Origin: Aeriscardovia sp.
GTDB taxonomy: Bacteria; Actinomycetota; Actinomycetes; Actinomycetales; Bifidobacteriaceae
Reading direction: 5' to 3'
DNA length: 64,000 bases
Assembly (NCBI GenBank): GCA_017405305.1
Contig: JAFRAT010000009.1
Location: forward strand, 247,378 to 311,377
Below the pieces are notes generated by a model. That model did no database searches, had not been told where the DNA came from, and saw only the letters and a list, made by a program, of their open reading frames with translations. Below are positions 17,801 to 26,229 of the stretch, piece after piece; positions within the stretch are counted from its first letter, which is position 1, and every line of letters begins with the position of its first letter. Both the position numbers and the translations under genes were made by a program.

Positions 17801-19349
17801 TGATGGCCTCGGCTTCCAGTTTCAGGCAGGAATAGCCGGCCACAGCCACCGCGCATGGCTCGTGCAGGGACGCGGACCCGGCGTCGGCGGCGCCGCTCTC
17901 GCCCATCGCGCCCAGCTTGGCGACCGGGACGACCGGCCGGCCCTTCTCCTGCTCCCGACGCGCCTCGTCCCGCAGCGAATCGGTCAGGCGGTTGGCGCAG
18001 TCCAGCACGAGCCTGCGGTTGCGCTTGGTCAGCGACAGTTTCTGGATGTTCTTTTTGTCGATGTGGAACCGGTCGACGAACAGCTTGAAGGAATCGGGAC
18101 TCGAGCCGCGGAACGCGTAGACGGACTGGAACGGGTCGCCCACGGCCGTCACGTAGGACGGTCGATCATGGACGTCGACCGGCTGCTCCGGATGGAACAG
18201 CGCCGCCAGCAGCAGCGCCTGCGTCGTGGATGTGTCCTGGTACTCGTCAAGGAACACGTAGCGGTAGCGGCGGCGGTACTCCTCGCCGATCGACGGGAAG
18301 CGCTGAACCAGCTGGAACGCGTACGCCGTGTAATCCGGGTACTCGGCAAAACCGTTGGCGCGCTTAGCGTCCTGGTATTTCTCGGCCAGGTCGATGACCA
18401 CCGCGCGCTCGCGTGCCACGTCGTACTGTTCCTTGGCCAAGTGGATGGCTTTCCGTTCCGTGTACGCAGCTTTCTCCGCTTCCGACAGCCCCTTCGGCGG
18501 ATTCTTCCTCACCGGGTTCGCGATGATGTCGTCGTAGTCCGCGTGGGAGGCCTTCGCTTTCAGCAGCAGCTCGCGCAGCTTCGCTGTCCACGTGTCGTTC
18601 CACCGGCGGACGCGCCCGATCGCCGAGGCGAAGGTCGTGTGGTCCTCGGAATCCATGTCCAGCATGTACTGCAGGCACTCGTCCACCATGCCGCAGACGT
18701 CTTCGGTCAGGCCTATGCTGCCGAACTGGCCCGAATGCAGCGGCGGCAGCGCGCGGGGAACGCCCGCGTCCAAGCCGTCTGGATCAGGCTGGCGCAGGCG
18801 CTCGCACACCTTGTCGAACTCGCGGGACACCACCTGCGCGGCAAGCTGGTAGCGGCCTGCGGTCGAGATCAGGGTCGTCTGCGGGTCGACGCCGATGAGC
18901 AGGCCGTACCGTCTGACGATCTGCTGGAAGAAGGAGTCGTAGGTGGCAACGGACGGCTGCCCCAGTAAGCGGTCGGCAGCCGGGTTACTCCGGTCGGTGA
19001 CGGACGAATCGGACGGACCGGCCATGCCGTCGCCGGCGGCGCGCGTTCCCGAACCGGGGCTGTCTTCTGCCTCCGTCCGTTGGCGCATCACGTTCTCCAG
19101 TACCGCGGAGCCGACGCGCTGGGCCAGCTCCTCCGCTGCCTTGCGCGTGAAGGTTAATCCCATGATGGCGCTGGGGTTCACGGGTTTCTCGGCGTGATGC
19201 CTGGCCGTGATGAGCTCGACGATGCGCTGGGTCATCGTGAAGGTCTTGCCCGACCCCGCGCCCGCGATGATGAGCATGTCCGTGTTGAACGGTTTGCCCT
19301 CGATGATCTCCCGCTGCTCCGGGGTAAGCACGATTTTCTTCTCACTCAT
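14859..19349 (-). CDS. adnB: AdnB-like UvrD-family helicase with RecB-type nuclease domain
   Basis: The protein has 1496 residues and is the probable lead motor of an AdnAB double-strand-break resection machine. Walker A is AGAGSGKT (residues 29-36), Walker B is FLDEYQDT, motif IV is near AFRGSSPDSF, and motif V/VI includes TIHAAKGLEW. The C-terminal nuclease shows AAKMDAVF, VDWKTG and QLDIYRLAF. The segment RPMPQPPALAAEAGTLFHTW matches the actinobacterial AdnB linker, from memory of the family. It is far longer than the roughly 1100 residues of mycobacterial AdnB, with several Ala/Ser/Asp-rich inserts. The ATG at 19349 overlaps the adnA stop by eight bases and follows AAGGA, so coupled translation is likely. 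An earlier start at 19391 is inside adnA. Confidence 0.85.
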   Translation of the reverse strand: MSEKKIVLTPEQREIIEGKPFNTDMLIIAGAGSGKTFTMTQRIVELITARHHAEKPVNPSAIMGLTFTRKAAEELAQRVGSAVLENVMRQRTEAEDSPGSGTRAAGDGMAGPSDSSVTDRSNPAADRLLGQPSVATYDSFFQQIVRRYGLLIGVDPQTTLISTAGRYQLAAQVVSREFDKVCERLRQPDPDGLDAGVPRALPPLHSGQFGSIGLTEDVCGMVDECLQYMLDMDSEDHTTFASAIGRVRRWNDTWTAKLRELLLKAKASHADYDDIIANPVRKNPPKGLSEAEKAAYTERKAIHLAKEQYDVARERAVVIDLAEKYQDAKRANGFAEYPDYTAYAFQLVQRFPSIGEEYRRRYRYVFLDEYQDTSTTQALLLAALFHPEQPVDVHDRPSYVTAVGDPFQSVYAFRGSSPDSFKLFVDRFHIDKKNIQKLSLTKRNRRLVLDCANRLTDSLRDEARREQEKGRPVVPVAKLGAMGESGAADAGSASLHEPCAVAVAGYSCLKLEAEAIKRFVDAERPAREALQKPDGPLPPIAVLLRTKRRMPVYLAALESLGLTCQATGASAVMDTPETQDLLDLLTVCCDATNSARAMRLLASPRYHLQAADLDAVARFVGEENEAAQYKLLVAAGLAPHLGDSGSKGIADKAQRRAQHKAVQQHRGDLPVDPLVSVNDVLRRGNLETALKKFAREHDEHPSASARRALKTVSQAVRTVESCLPLGVEAAVRAAVSALDLDADLAVAQLLAAVAAEGSSAPGVDVSGTSSKGLAAVQSLVAAVSTYKADLMQGQDPTLPGFLSWLDSSADAVEQSSDSMGAAKEPDVVLMTIHAAKGLEWPAVVVADMKNGTFPLKNSVSLGAKARKGMDVFQAGDIAQTPANNLWIESPARVPAPLRSDAASLPSFPQNAARDSEGNALVDPLSAIENIDSLEQIADELDAEPDTDGDAQSEARRTGYPEGGLRRQYGRRAYSDELHLLYVAVTRSQGDVLLTYSAATKKKSARAGTDSVRKVDATGGGIFWEQAKAFLEEREANGLTVLRADVCGGGPAETADGQADTSAAAARGDCHGIVAATDPDRASRLYSLLFGAACRPARAADFAGGRGIDPASLAWPTRLRSDVQHVLDGSADRVSQAQNRLKNGAALPGGELTRRAKALLALSSQDDDPYPTAEPDGTRTANTDSATAAGSSPTPSAELLDKQVDWLQRHVREAMSGRSISTTRLQRLLRPRSQEEYRGSLLEILRPMPQPPALAAEAGTLFHTWVASFLDHDFSDTDVDSALALLGSPSAAAPRSTAQHPAAEPLAAGQTAGNPDAADFHAWQKAFLSSQWRSRTAVSVEREYDIALPCHRLAAKMDAVFAGHLADKPGREQAGAYTIVDWKTGSRPRDADQQAIRLLQLDIYRLAFSLAAGVDIADVDACLFYVSEKDPALRQIDAQPRTADEIAAEIVRNPRFAAAMGPAEDLAEERAARAAKAANNAPGDRSCGGEQGTRRRR

Positions 19350-22300
19350 GGTTTCCGTCCTTCTCCTCGATCGCGCCGTCCGCCACGGCATCGACGCCGC
19401 TTGCGCCGTCGTCCAAGCTCTTCATCGCCGCCGCCAGATCGTCGGCATCCGCGCACTGTGCTATCACTGGGCCATAGACCGTGCGCGATTCTTCCCGCCA
19501 GGCCGGGCACACCCGCTTGAAATCGCAGTACCGGCAAACCCCGTTGTCTTCCCGTTTGGCGATGAGCGTCGGCGAGTTCCTGTAACTGGCGGCGTACGCC
19601 ACGCGCGACAGCATGGCGAGCGCCCACGGCAGGAGGTCGGTTTCCAGGGATGGATCGAACTGCGTGCTTGATTTCGCCGCGTTGGCCTGCTCGGCCGCCA
19701 GCACGTCCCGGGTCTCGTTCGCCAGCGCGGAAGACGGCTGTTCCGGCATCGTCAGGGTCTTCTCCTCCGGAAACAGCATCTGGAACAACTGTTTCTTGGA
19801 GGAGCGCGACGGTTTGAGCAGGACGCGCCCGTCCGAAGCGTCCAGTTTCCGGACGAGTTCGCGTCCATGCTTGCCGTCGGCGAACAGGCCCGGCTGATAG
19901 AGCGATTCCGCCACTGGCGCGGTCGTTCCTTCCGGTTTCGTAGCCGGGTACTCCTCTTTCTCGACGCTGAAAAGCATGGCCCGGTCGACCGGCGTCGTCT
20001 TCGTGTCGCGCCAGCGCTGGTCGGCGTTCCCATCGGCGTCGAGCACTTGGCCGAAAGCCAGCTCCAGCTGGTAGCACACGAGCTGCAGGTCGGAGAAGCT
20101 TTTGCCGACGTAGCTTCCGCCTGTCTTCCAGTCGACGATGTTGAGGCGCGGATGGCCGCCCTCCTCGTCGGTCCGCCGTTCGAGACGGTCCAGACGGCCG
20201 CTGAGCTGGATGCGGCTGTTCTCGTCGATCTGGCCGGCCGCGAAACCGCCGGCGAGCGCGTCGAGGACGGCGAACAGCTCGGCTCCTGTCGCCGACCGCT
20301 CCGCGGGGCTGGCGAAACGGCAGTCGCTCTTTACGAAGCGCGCGATGTCGGCGATGGTGAACCGAGCGGTTCCAATGGACACTTCCGCGGCGGACGCGTC
20401 CAGTTGGCCAAGACTGCGCGGCAGCCCGGAACCGGACAAGGTGCCGCCAGCGGCACCGGCATCGCTGCTGGCTCCGATGACCCCGGTTGGACGGAAGCCG
20501 TCCACGAAATACCGGGCGATGGACGAAAGAGCCGAACGGGCCCTGTCCTCCTGGCCGGCCAGGTTCCACCGGTCGTCGAGGGAAGCGCTCGCCGGCTGCT
20601 GCGCGCGCTGCTGGCGGAAATGGTCCATCAGGGCGTCCGTCATGGCCTGCCGCTGCTCATCGGGGGTCGCGCCGAAGAGGTCGGGGCGCAGGTCCCAGCC
20701 TTGCTCGGTGGCGTACTGCGCGCAGCCGTGGATCAGGGTGCCGAAGCTCATCTGGGCCGAGCTGGCCGTTGGACCGCTGAAACGCCGCTCCAGCGCCCAT
20801 TTCAGCGGGCACTTCCAGATGTTGTCGACGTTCGAAGGACTGAGTTCGACAACCTTTTGGGCAGCGCTGGCCGGAGCCTGGCCGGCCGTGCTGTTGTTCC
20901 CGGGCGCGGTCTGGGCGCCAGCGCTCCTGCCGGCGTCGAGTCCATCGACGAAGGCCCATTCGCTCGGATCCGTGTGCGGCACGTTCTCCTTCGACAGGAC
21001 CGCTAGAGCCGTGGCGGCATCGTCGGCGGTGGCATCGTCCCCTGTGGCCATCGCTTCGGCCAGTCGCGCGCGCGCGACGGCCACTATTCCCGGAATCGTC
21101 GCCGTTCTGCCGGCGATGGCGCTGCAGCGGGCGGCGGCATCCGCATCCGTCAGTGAGCCGACACCCGAGAACACGGACTTCGCTTCGGTCGAACCGATGA
21201 TGCCGTTGCCTTGCAGGAACTCAGCGAAGAATCGCGACGGCTGCGTGTCGTCCGACCATACGGCGCTCAGTGTCGTGGTCTCGGTCGCGCGCGTGAGGGC
21301 CACGTAGAAGCCGCGCATCTCCGAGTACAGGGTGTCGAAGTCGCGTTCATGGAGAGTGACGCCGCCAGTTACGCCGAGACGCTGGCGGACGACTAGATCC
21401 GCCAGTTCCTGCGAACCGAATATGGTGCCGCGCGGGATGAGGTTCGGCCACACGCCGTCCTGCACCGATACGATCCAGGTCTTCTTCGGGTGCAGGGACA
21501 GCGCTCCTGCCGGCGTGGCCAGCACGACCGCGTCGGTCTTCGGCGCCGTCTTCGACAGCGAATCGGCCTCGAACTGGGCCTCCATCAGCGAGCGCGCGAA
21601 CTCGTCGACGCTCTGCCCGCCGGCCGCCCGCGCGTGGTGGAACAGGCGGATCACCGCGTCGAGACGCTCGTTCGCCTCCTGCCTGCTGGCATCGGCGCCG
21701 AGCGCTTCCCACCGCCACGCGTCGGCGAGGGAAAGCGGATCGTCAGACGGTTTGACAGCGGCCGGCTGTTCGCTGAACAGAGCGCGGCAGGAACTCCACA
21801 TCGCCCACAAGCGTGCGTGAACGGACGCGTCGGTTCCTTTGTCGACGGCGTCCTGGCCCTGACGAATCGCCTCTATCGCGGCCAGCAGCGCAGCGACGTC
21901 AGCACGGCCGGCGCCGGCGACAGCCAGCAGCTTCTCGCCCAAAGCGGCGGGCTTCCGGTCTTCGTCGCTCGGCTCGCCCGCGGCCTGCGCAGCGCCAGAC
22001 CGCCTGCCGCCAGAGCGCCGATCACCGGCGATCCCGTCGAACAGCAGCGCGGCCAGCAGCGAATCCACGCTCTCCGATCCAGCGTCGGCGGCATCCGGGA
22101 CGACCATCGTGGCGGCATCGGCCGCAACAGCGCTAATGCCGCTGTCGGCCTCGCTCCGATAAATAGCCTCCAGCGCCATCAGCGACCGGCACGCGCGGTT
22201 GACGGCGTTCAGACGCGGCAGCCGGATCGACCGCCGCCTCTGGCCCGCCAGCCCCGCGCGGGCCTCGTCCAGGCTGCCGGAACGGATCTCGCACAGCGGA

Positions 22301-24069
22301 CTGAGCAGCACCTGCCGAAGCAGGTCAACGGCCTCGCCGGAATCTGCTTCCGCTCTGGCATCATTCCGGACGGCCGCGTCGCGCAGCGTCTCCCGCATCG
22401 CGCCCAGGCGCATCATGGCCAACAGGCCCAGCACAGTGGCGTCGTCCTTCAACGGACGCGTCACCGACGAGTACTGCACAGGTATGCCCTCGCGTTTAAA
22501 GCGTTCGCCGACCGCGCGCAGAGTCGTATTGTCGTGGGCGATGACGGCAAGATCGCTGGCGCGGTAGCCGCTTTGGCGGCGCTTCGCATCGTCGTCGCTG
22601 CCGTTCGTGCTGTCGCCGTCGACCATCGCGGACATCACCTGCCACACGAGATCGTCCATTTCCTGTTGGCTGGTGCGGAACAGCCGGATGCCCAGCGACG
22701 CGTCGGGCTTGTTGGGCATGTCCGACGCCGGCATGGCTCGAACCCTCTCAGCTGTATTGTCAGCCGCACCCACTTCCCCGCCGCGGTCCCAGCGCATTTT
22801 CCCCGGGCGGCGCGGAATCGGCTCGCTCAGGCCCAGCGTCGAGCCGATGGCCTGCGAGACGCGCGTCGCCACTGCCTCGCGGTAGCCGTCATGGCCCGCC
22901 AGACCAGTCGGCTGTTCAAGCTCGACGACGTCCGCGCCCAAACCGCCTTGTTCGAGAGGTCTGGTTTCTAACAGGGACAAGGCTACCGGGTACGAGCCGC
23001 GGAAGGACTGCACGGATTCATCGTCGTTGCCGACCAGGACCACGGCTGTGCCGGCGAGCACCAAAGACCGGATAAAGGAATAGCCGGCCATCGTCAAATC
23101 CTGGCAGTCGTCGACGAAAAGCATCGCAGGCAGACTAGCCCGCGCCGAATCCGCCGCATTAACGGACGCGCCGGCGGCGCCAGGAGCATCCGCCACGCCG
23201 CCGGTATCAGCGGAGCCGTCCGCGCCCGCCATTGCCCTGACGGCGCGCGCCGCGTCGACAAGCAGGAACGAGCTGTCCAGCCGCCGCTGCCCCGGGTATT
23301 CCTGGGCAAGGCGGAGCGCGTACTGGCGCTGCAGTGCCGCGGCCGTGCGCCACTCCACCACGCGCCGATGCCCGACGTTCCCCCGCGTGGCGAGCGAATC
23401 GAACGTGGTTTCGTCGTCCGTGATGCCCAGCTCGCTGAAGCGGGCGATGGCGTCGCGCAGCTGCGTGATCGCTTCTTGCCCCAGCAGCCGGCGGAACGCC
23501 TGCGCGCTCGTCTGGCCGCCGTCCTCGTCCGACCGGACGCGCACCGCGCAATATTCCTGCAACAGCCGGCAGGTCTGGCAGTCGCCGTTGTCGCCGATTT
23601 CCGCGTGCCGCACGTGCGTTCCGATGATGCCGCGCAGCAGACGGCTTTGCTCGTCGCCGTCGAGTAATTTAGGTTCCGGTTCCCCGGACCGCTTCGCTCG
23701 CTGGCGCACGACGTCGAACGCCAAGGACGCGAGGGTCCTCGCCGGTCGTCCCCCGCGGAACGCGAACCGCTGCGCCTGGCCAGCGAAGGATTTGAACAGC
23801 CTGCTGTTGGCAGCGTCCGCCGTCGAACGGGAGTCCACTACGAGGAACGCGCGGCCCGCGGCCACGAGCCGCCGCACCCGCGGATCGGTGAACGCGCGGA
23901 AGCAGATTTCGGACTTGCCTGTCCCCGGTGCGCCGCACACGCGCAGAACGCGGCCAGCCGCGCCAGTCGCAAGCGTTCCCGCGTCCGGAGCCGTCCCATT
24001 GGCCAGTCTGGCCGCGCGCTCGACGGCCTCGTCCTTGCTCACCATCCGATCCATCGCACTGATTGACAT
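19342..24069 (-). CDS. adnA: AdnA/AddB-like helicase-nuclease with Fe-S cluster cysteines
   Basis: The protein has about 1575 residues and is the partner of the downstream AdnB-like protein in double-strand-break processing. Walker A is GAPGTGKS (46-53) and the Walker B region is LFVDDCQDL. The stretch expected to hold motif V reads LHPKKTWIVSVQDG, without the usual KGLEW. The C-terminal nuclease has NIVDWKTGG and LVCYQLEL. One Cys in KCPLKWALERRF and three in CRYCDFKRVC form the usual four-cysteine set for a 4Fe-4S cluster. It is about half again as long as mycobacterial AdnA through low-complexity inserts. The start is uncertain: ATG 24069 is chosen, with 24054, 24045 and 24156 as alternatives and no good ribosome site at any. 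Confidence 0.8.
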   Translation of the reverse strand: MSISAMDRMVSKDEAVERAARLANGTAPDAGTLATGAAGRVLRVCGAPGTGKSEICFRAFTDPRVRRLVAAGRAFLVVDSRSTADAANSRLFKSFAGQAQRFAFRGGRPARTLASLAFDVVRQRAKRSGEPEPKLLDGDEQSRLLRGIIGTHVRHAEIGDNGDCQTCRLLQEYCAVRVRSDEDGGQTSAQAFRRLLGQEAITQLRDAIARFSELGITDDETTFDSLATRGNVGHRRVVEWRTAAALQRQYALRLAQEYPGQRRLDSSFLLVDAARAVRAMAGADGSADTGGVADAPGAAGASVNAADSARASLPAMLFVDDCQDLTMAGYSFIRSLVLAGTAVVLVGNDDESVQSFRGSYPVALSLLETRPLEQGGLGADVVELEQPTGLAGHDGYREAVATRVSQAIGSTLGLSEPIPRRPGKMRWDRGGEVGAADNTAERVRAMPASDMPNKPDASLGIRLFRTSQQEMDDLVWQVMSAMVDGDSTNGSDDDAKRRQSGYRASDLAVIAHDNTTLRAVGERFKREGIPVQYSSVTRPLKDDATVLGLLAMMRLGAMRETLRDAAVRNDARAEADSGEAVDLLRQVLLSPLCEIRSGSLDEARAGLAGQRRRSIRLPRLNAVNRACRSLMALEAIYRSEADSGISAVAADAATMVVPDAADAGSESVDSLLAALLFDGIAGDRRSGGRRSGAAQAAGEPSDEDRKPAALGEKLLAVAGAGRADVAALLAAIEAIRQGQDAVDKGTDASVHARLWAMWSSCRALFSEQPAAVKPSDDPLSLADAWRWEALGADASRQEANERLDAVIRLFHHARAAGGQSVDEFARSLMEAQFEADSLSKTAPKTDAVVLATPAGALSLHPKKTWIVSVQDGVWPNLIPRGTIFGSQELADLVVRQRLGVTGGVTLHERDFDTLYSEMRGFYVALTRATETTTLSAVWSDDTQPSRFFAEFLQGNGIIGSTEAKSVFSGVGSLTDADAAARCSAIAGRTATIPGIVAVARARLAEAMATGDDATADDAATALAVLSKENVPHTDPSEWAFVDGLDAGRSAGAQTAPGNNSTAGQAPASAAQKVVELSPSNVDNIWKCPLKWALERRFSGPTASSAQMSFGTLIHGCAQYATEQGWDLRPDLFGATPDEQRQAMTDALMDHFRQQRAQQPASASLDDRWNLAGQEDRARSALSSIARYFVDGFRPTGVIGASSDAGAAGGTLSGSGLPRSLGQLDASAAEVSIGTARFTIADIARFVKSDCRFASPAERSATGAELFAVLDALAGGFAAGQIDENSRIQLSGRLDRLERRTDEEGGHPRLNIVDWKTGGSYVGKSFSDLQLVCYQLELAFGQVLDADGNADQRWRDTKTTPVDRAMLFSVEKEEYPATKPEGTTAPVAESLYQPGLFADGKHGRELVRKLDASDGRVLLKPSRSSKKQLFQMLFPEEKTLTMPEQPSSALANETRDVLAAEQANAAKSSTQFDPSLETDLLPWALAMLSRVAYAASYRNSPTLIAKREDNGVCRYCDFKRVCPAWREESRTVYGPVIAQCADADDLAAAMKSLDDGASGVDAVADGAIEEKDGNHE

Positions 24070-24215
24070 GCCACCAGCCAACCACCGTCCCGCGACGGGT
24101 CCGAGCGTTCCGCCTGCGCCCGTCCCGCTGCACCACCGCGCGCGCCGCGCCCGCACTCGTTTCCGCTTCGCTCGACCCCTGCCTTTCCTGGTCTCGCGCC
24201 GCTACGATGGATGCC

Positions 24216-25670
24216 ATGAAGACGATCGTCGATTATGTTCTGCATACGTCAGCCGGCTTCAACGACAAACCGTTCTGCGACGCCGATGCCATCGCCCTGT
24301 CGCAGCTCTCCTACTTCGAAATGCCGCCGATGGTCCCCCGTCTCGATTTCTCCATCTCCCCGGCCCGCCGCCGGCGTATCCAGGAAACCGCCCTGTGGGG
24401 TAGCAGCAACAACGAGCAGCGCTTCGCCGAGCGGACATTCGCTGCTTTCAGCGAGGACGGCTATCCGCATCTCGTCGCGCCTGACCCTGCGCCCCGGCAA
24501 CCGTTGTCTTCCCGCCAGATGCGCCGCCAGCAGGGCGCCCGCAAGCAGAGCGTCCCCAGCCAGTCGTTCGCTTCCAGCCAGCTGTCCGCCTTAAAGCTTT
24601 CGAAGCCGCAGAAACCGTCGGAACCGTCCGCCATGCCTGTGGCCAGCCCGTTAGCCTCGTCCCGTTTGCGTGCCCGGCTCTACCCGGCGTATTCGGAAGC
24701 CGTGCCCATCAGCGGCCTGCTGCGCTCTGACTGGTACGGCCCCTTGACTTGCGACGTCCCTTATGTGCAGGAGAACATCGACCTCGTGCGCGCGATGGGT
24801 GAGAGCCCCCGCTTCCGTTCTGCCCGCCTGTCCAACGTGGTGGAGCCCGCCGACCCTGACGAAGACGAGCGTTTTGCCGCCCTCACCATCGACCTAGGCA
24901 ATGGCGTCCTCTTCGTCTCGTTCCGCGGCACCGATAGCACCGTCGCCGGCTGGCACGACGACTACCGGATGGCGTTTCTCTCGCCTGTGCCGTCCCAGAC
25001 GACCGCTCTCAGCTACTTCGCCCGCGTGCTGGAGAACTGGCAGGGCACCATCATCCTCGGGGGGCACTCCAAGGGCGGCAATCTCGCCGTCTACTGCGCC
25101 GCGCTATGTCCGCCGGCCGTCCAGGATCGCATCATCGCCGTCTATTCGCTCGACGGACCGGGCTTCAGCGACGACTTCGTCCACAGCCCCGGCTATGAAC
25201 GCATCCACGGGCGCGTGCACAAGATCATTCCCGAGTTCTCTGTCATCGGACCGCTTCTGTCCTCCACCGTTCCCCTCGCCATCGTCAAAAGCTCGGCCAA
25301 CGGCGTCATGCAGCATTACACTGCCACCTGGCTGTTCGCCGATGATTACCGGCTGCAGACCACCGACCGCGTCTCGCCGCTGTCCCAATACCTGACCACC
25401 ACGCTCAACACCTGGAACAAACGGTTCCCCGCGCAGAAGCGCAAACTGTTCATCGACTCCTTCTTCAACGCCATTATGCAAGCGGGGTACACCGACCTGT
25501 CCGTGGCCATGGCCGACTTGCGCACCGCCATCCCACGCGTCTACGCCCAAATCCGCAAGCTGCCCGCCGACGAGCGCGGTCTCATGGCCAAATTCCTGCT
25601 GGGCCTGGCGAACACCGCCGTCATCCGCCTGCCTGGCTTGCTCAAGCCGGAAGTCGGCGGCAGCCGTTAG
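24216..25670 (+). CDS. DUF2974/Mbeg1-like alpha/beta hydrolase
   Basis: The protein has 484 residues. The N-terminal section (TIVDYVLHTSAGFNDKPFCDADAIALSQLSY in part) is typical of DUF2974 proteins. A disordered basic, Gln/Ser/Pro-rich insert occupies about residues 90-150. The lipase-like core follows, with the oxyanion region VSFRGTDSTVAGWHDD, the nucleophile elbow GGHSKGG (Ser near residue 284) and YSLDGPGF. It is probably a cytoplasmic esterase or lipase of unknown substrate. No Shine-Dalgarno is visible. A TACGAT box at 24203-24208 lies 7 bases before the ATG at 24216, as expected for a leaderless message; ATG 24207 is the alternative. It is divergent from adnA. Confidence 0.85.
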   Translation: MKTIVDYVLHTSAGFNDKPFCDADAIALSQLSYFEMPPMVPRLDFSISPARRRRIQETALWGSSNNEQRFAERTFAAFSEDGYPHLVAPDPAPRQPLSSRQMRRQQGARKQSVPSQSFASSQLSALKLSKPQKPSEPSAMPVASPLASSRLRARLYPAYSEAVPISGLLRSDWYGPLTCDVPYVQENIDLVRAMGESPRFRSARLSNVVEPADPDEDERFAALTIDLGNGVLFVSFRGTDSTVAGWHDDYRMAFLSPVPSQTTALSYFARVLENWQGTIILGGHSKGGNLAVYCAALCPPAVQDRIIAVYSLDGPGFSDDFVHSPGYERIHGRVHKIIPEFSVIGPLLSSTVPLAIVKSSANGVMQHYTATWLFADDYRLQTTDRVSPLSQYLTTTLNTWNKRFPAQKRKLFIDSFFNAIMQAGYTDLSVAMADLRTAIPRVYAQIRKLPADERGLMAKFLLGLANTAVIRLPGLLKPEVGGSR

Positions 25671-25714
25671 AGTGAGGCCGCTTCGGCTCAACCCGCCCCG
25701 AAAGGAAGACAGAC

Positions 25715-25954
25715 ATGGAAAAGGCCAATCGCATTGACGCAGTGTCCGGCCTGGTGTGCGTGATCATCGGTTTCGTCGCGTCCCTCGTCGTGGCGATTGG
25801 CGACTTGCATTCCAAGAGCACCCTGCTGCTGAGCATCGTAGCCATCGTGTCCGCGCTGGTGCTGCTCGCCGACTCGTTCGTCTGGATCAAGTCTCTGCGC
25901 AGCGCGTCCGACCACGCCGAGCACGCGGCTCATTCCAGCGGCGTGCGGGCATGA
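25715..25954 (+). CDS. Small two-helix membrane protein
   Basis: The protein has 79 residues behind GAAAGGAAGACAGAC. There are two membrane segments, at about residues 11-28 (SGLVCVIIGFVASLVVAI) and 36-57 (TLLLSIVAIVSALVLLADSF), separated by a short polar turn. The tail is polar and His/Ala-rich. It lies 44 bases after the DUF2974 hydrolase gene and could be on the same transcript. The family is not recognised. Confidence 0.75.
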   Translation: MEKANRIDAVSGLVCVIIGFVASLVVAIGDLHSKSTLLLSIVAIVSALVLLADSFVWIKSLRSASDHAEHAAHSSGVRA

Positions 25955-26080
25955 TGTCGAACGAGCGCATTCCCGCCTGATGGCAACGATTCGCCGCTGG
26001 CTCCGAGCCTGGTTCCACACATGGTGCGCATATGATTCCGTAGCGTGACACACTGCCCGTTCGCACTTTGACGGAAAAGA

Positions 26081-26089
26081 TGGTATAGT
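26081..26089 (+). promoter_or_regulatory. Extended -10 promoter element before tRNA-Ser(GCT)
   Basis: TGG-TATAGT at 26081-26089 fits an extended -10 element about 22 bases before the tRNA. A TTGACG at 26068 is too close to be its -35. Confidence 0.5.
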
Positions 26090-26110
26090 ATCTCCTGTTG
26101 CTTGCAACAA

Positions 26111-26197
26111 GGAGACCTGCCTGAGTGGTCGATAGGGACACCCTGCTAAGGTGCTAACGGCGTTAGCCGTTCGAGAGTTCGAATCTCTCGGTCTCCG
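26111..26197 (+). tRNA. tRNA-Ser (GCT)
   Basis: The 87-base gene has a 7-bp acceptor (GGAGACC with GGTCTCC), a long variable arm typical of class II serine tRNAs, the T-loop TTCGAAT, and the anticodon GCT in the loop CTGCTAA. The discriminator is G. CCA is not encoded. Confidence 0.95.
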
Positions 26198-26202
26198 CGG
26201 AC

Positions 26203-26229
26203 AGGGGTCCGGCGAAACGCCGGACCCCT
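26203..26229 (+). terminator. Terminator of tRNA-Ser(GCT)
   Basis: A 12-bp perfect stem (26203-26214 with 26218-26229) and AAA loop lie just after the tRNA, followed by a T-rich stretch (CATGTTTCGTTCC). Confidence 0.8.

Noticed and set aside
26068..26089. TTGACG and TATAGT as a -35/-10 pair
   Set aside because: The spacing is only 10 bases; the extended -10 alone is more plausible.
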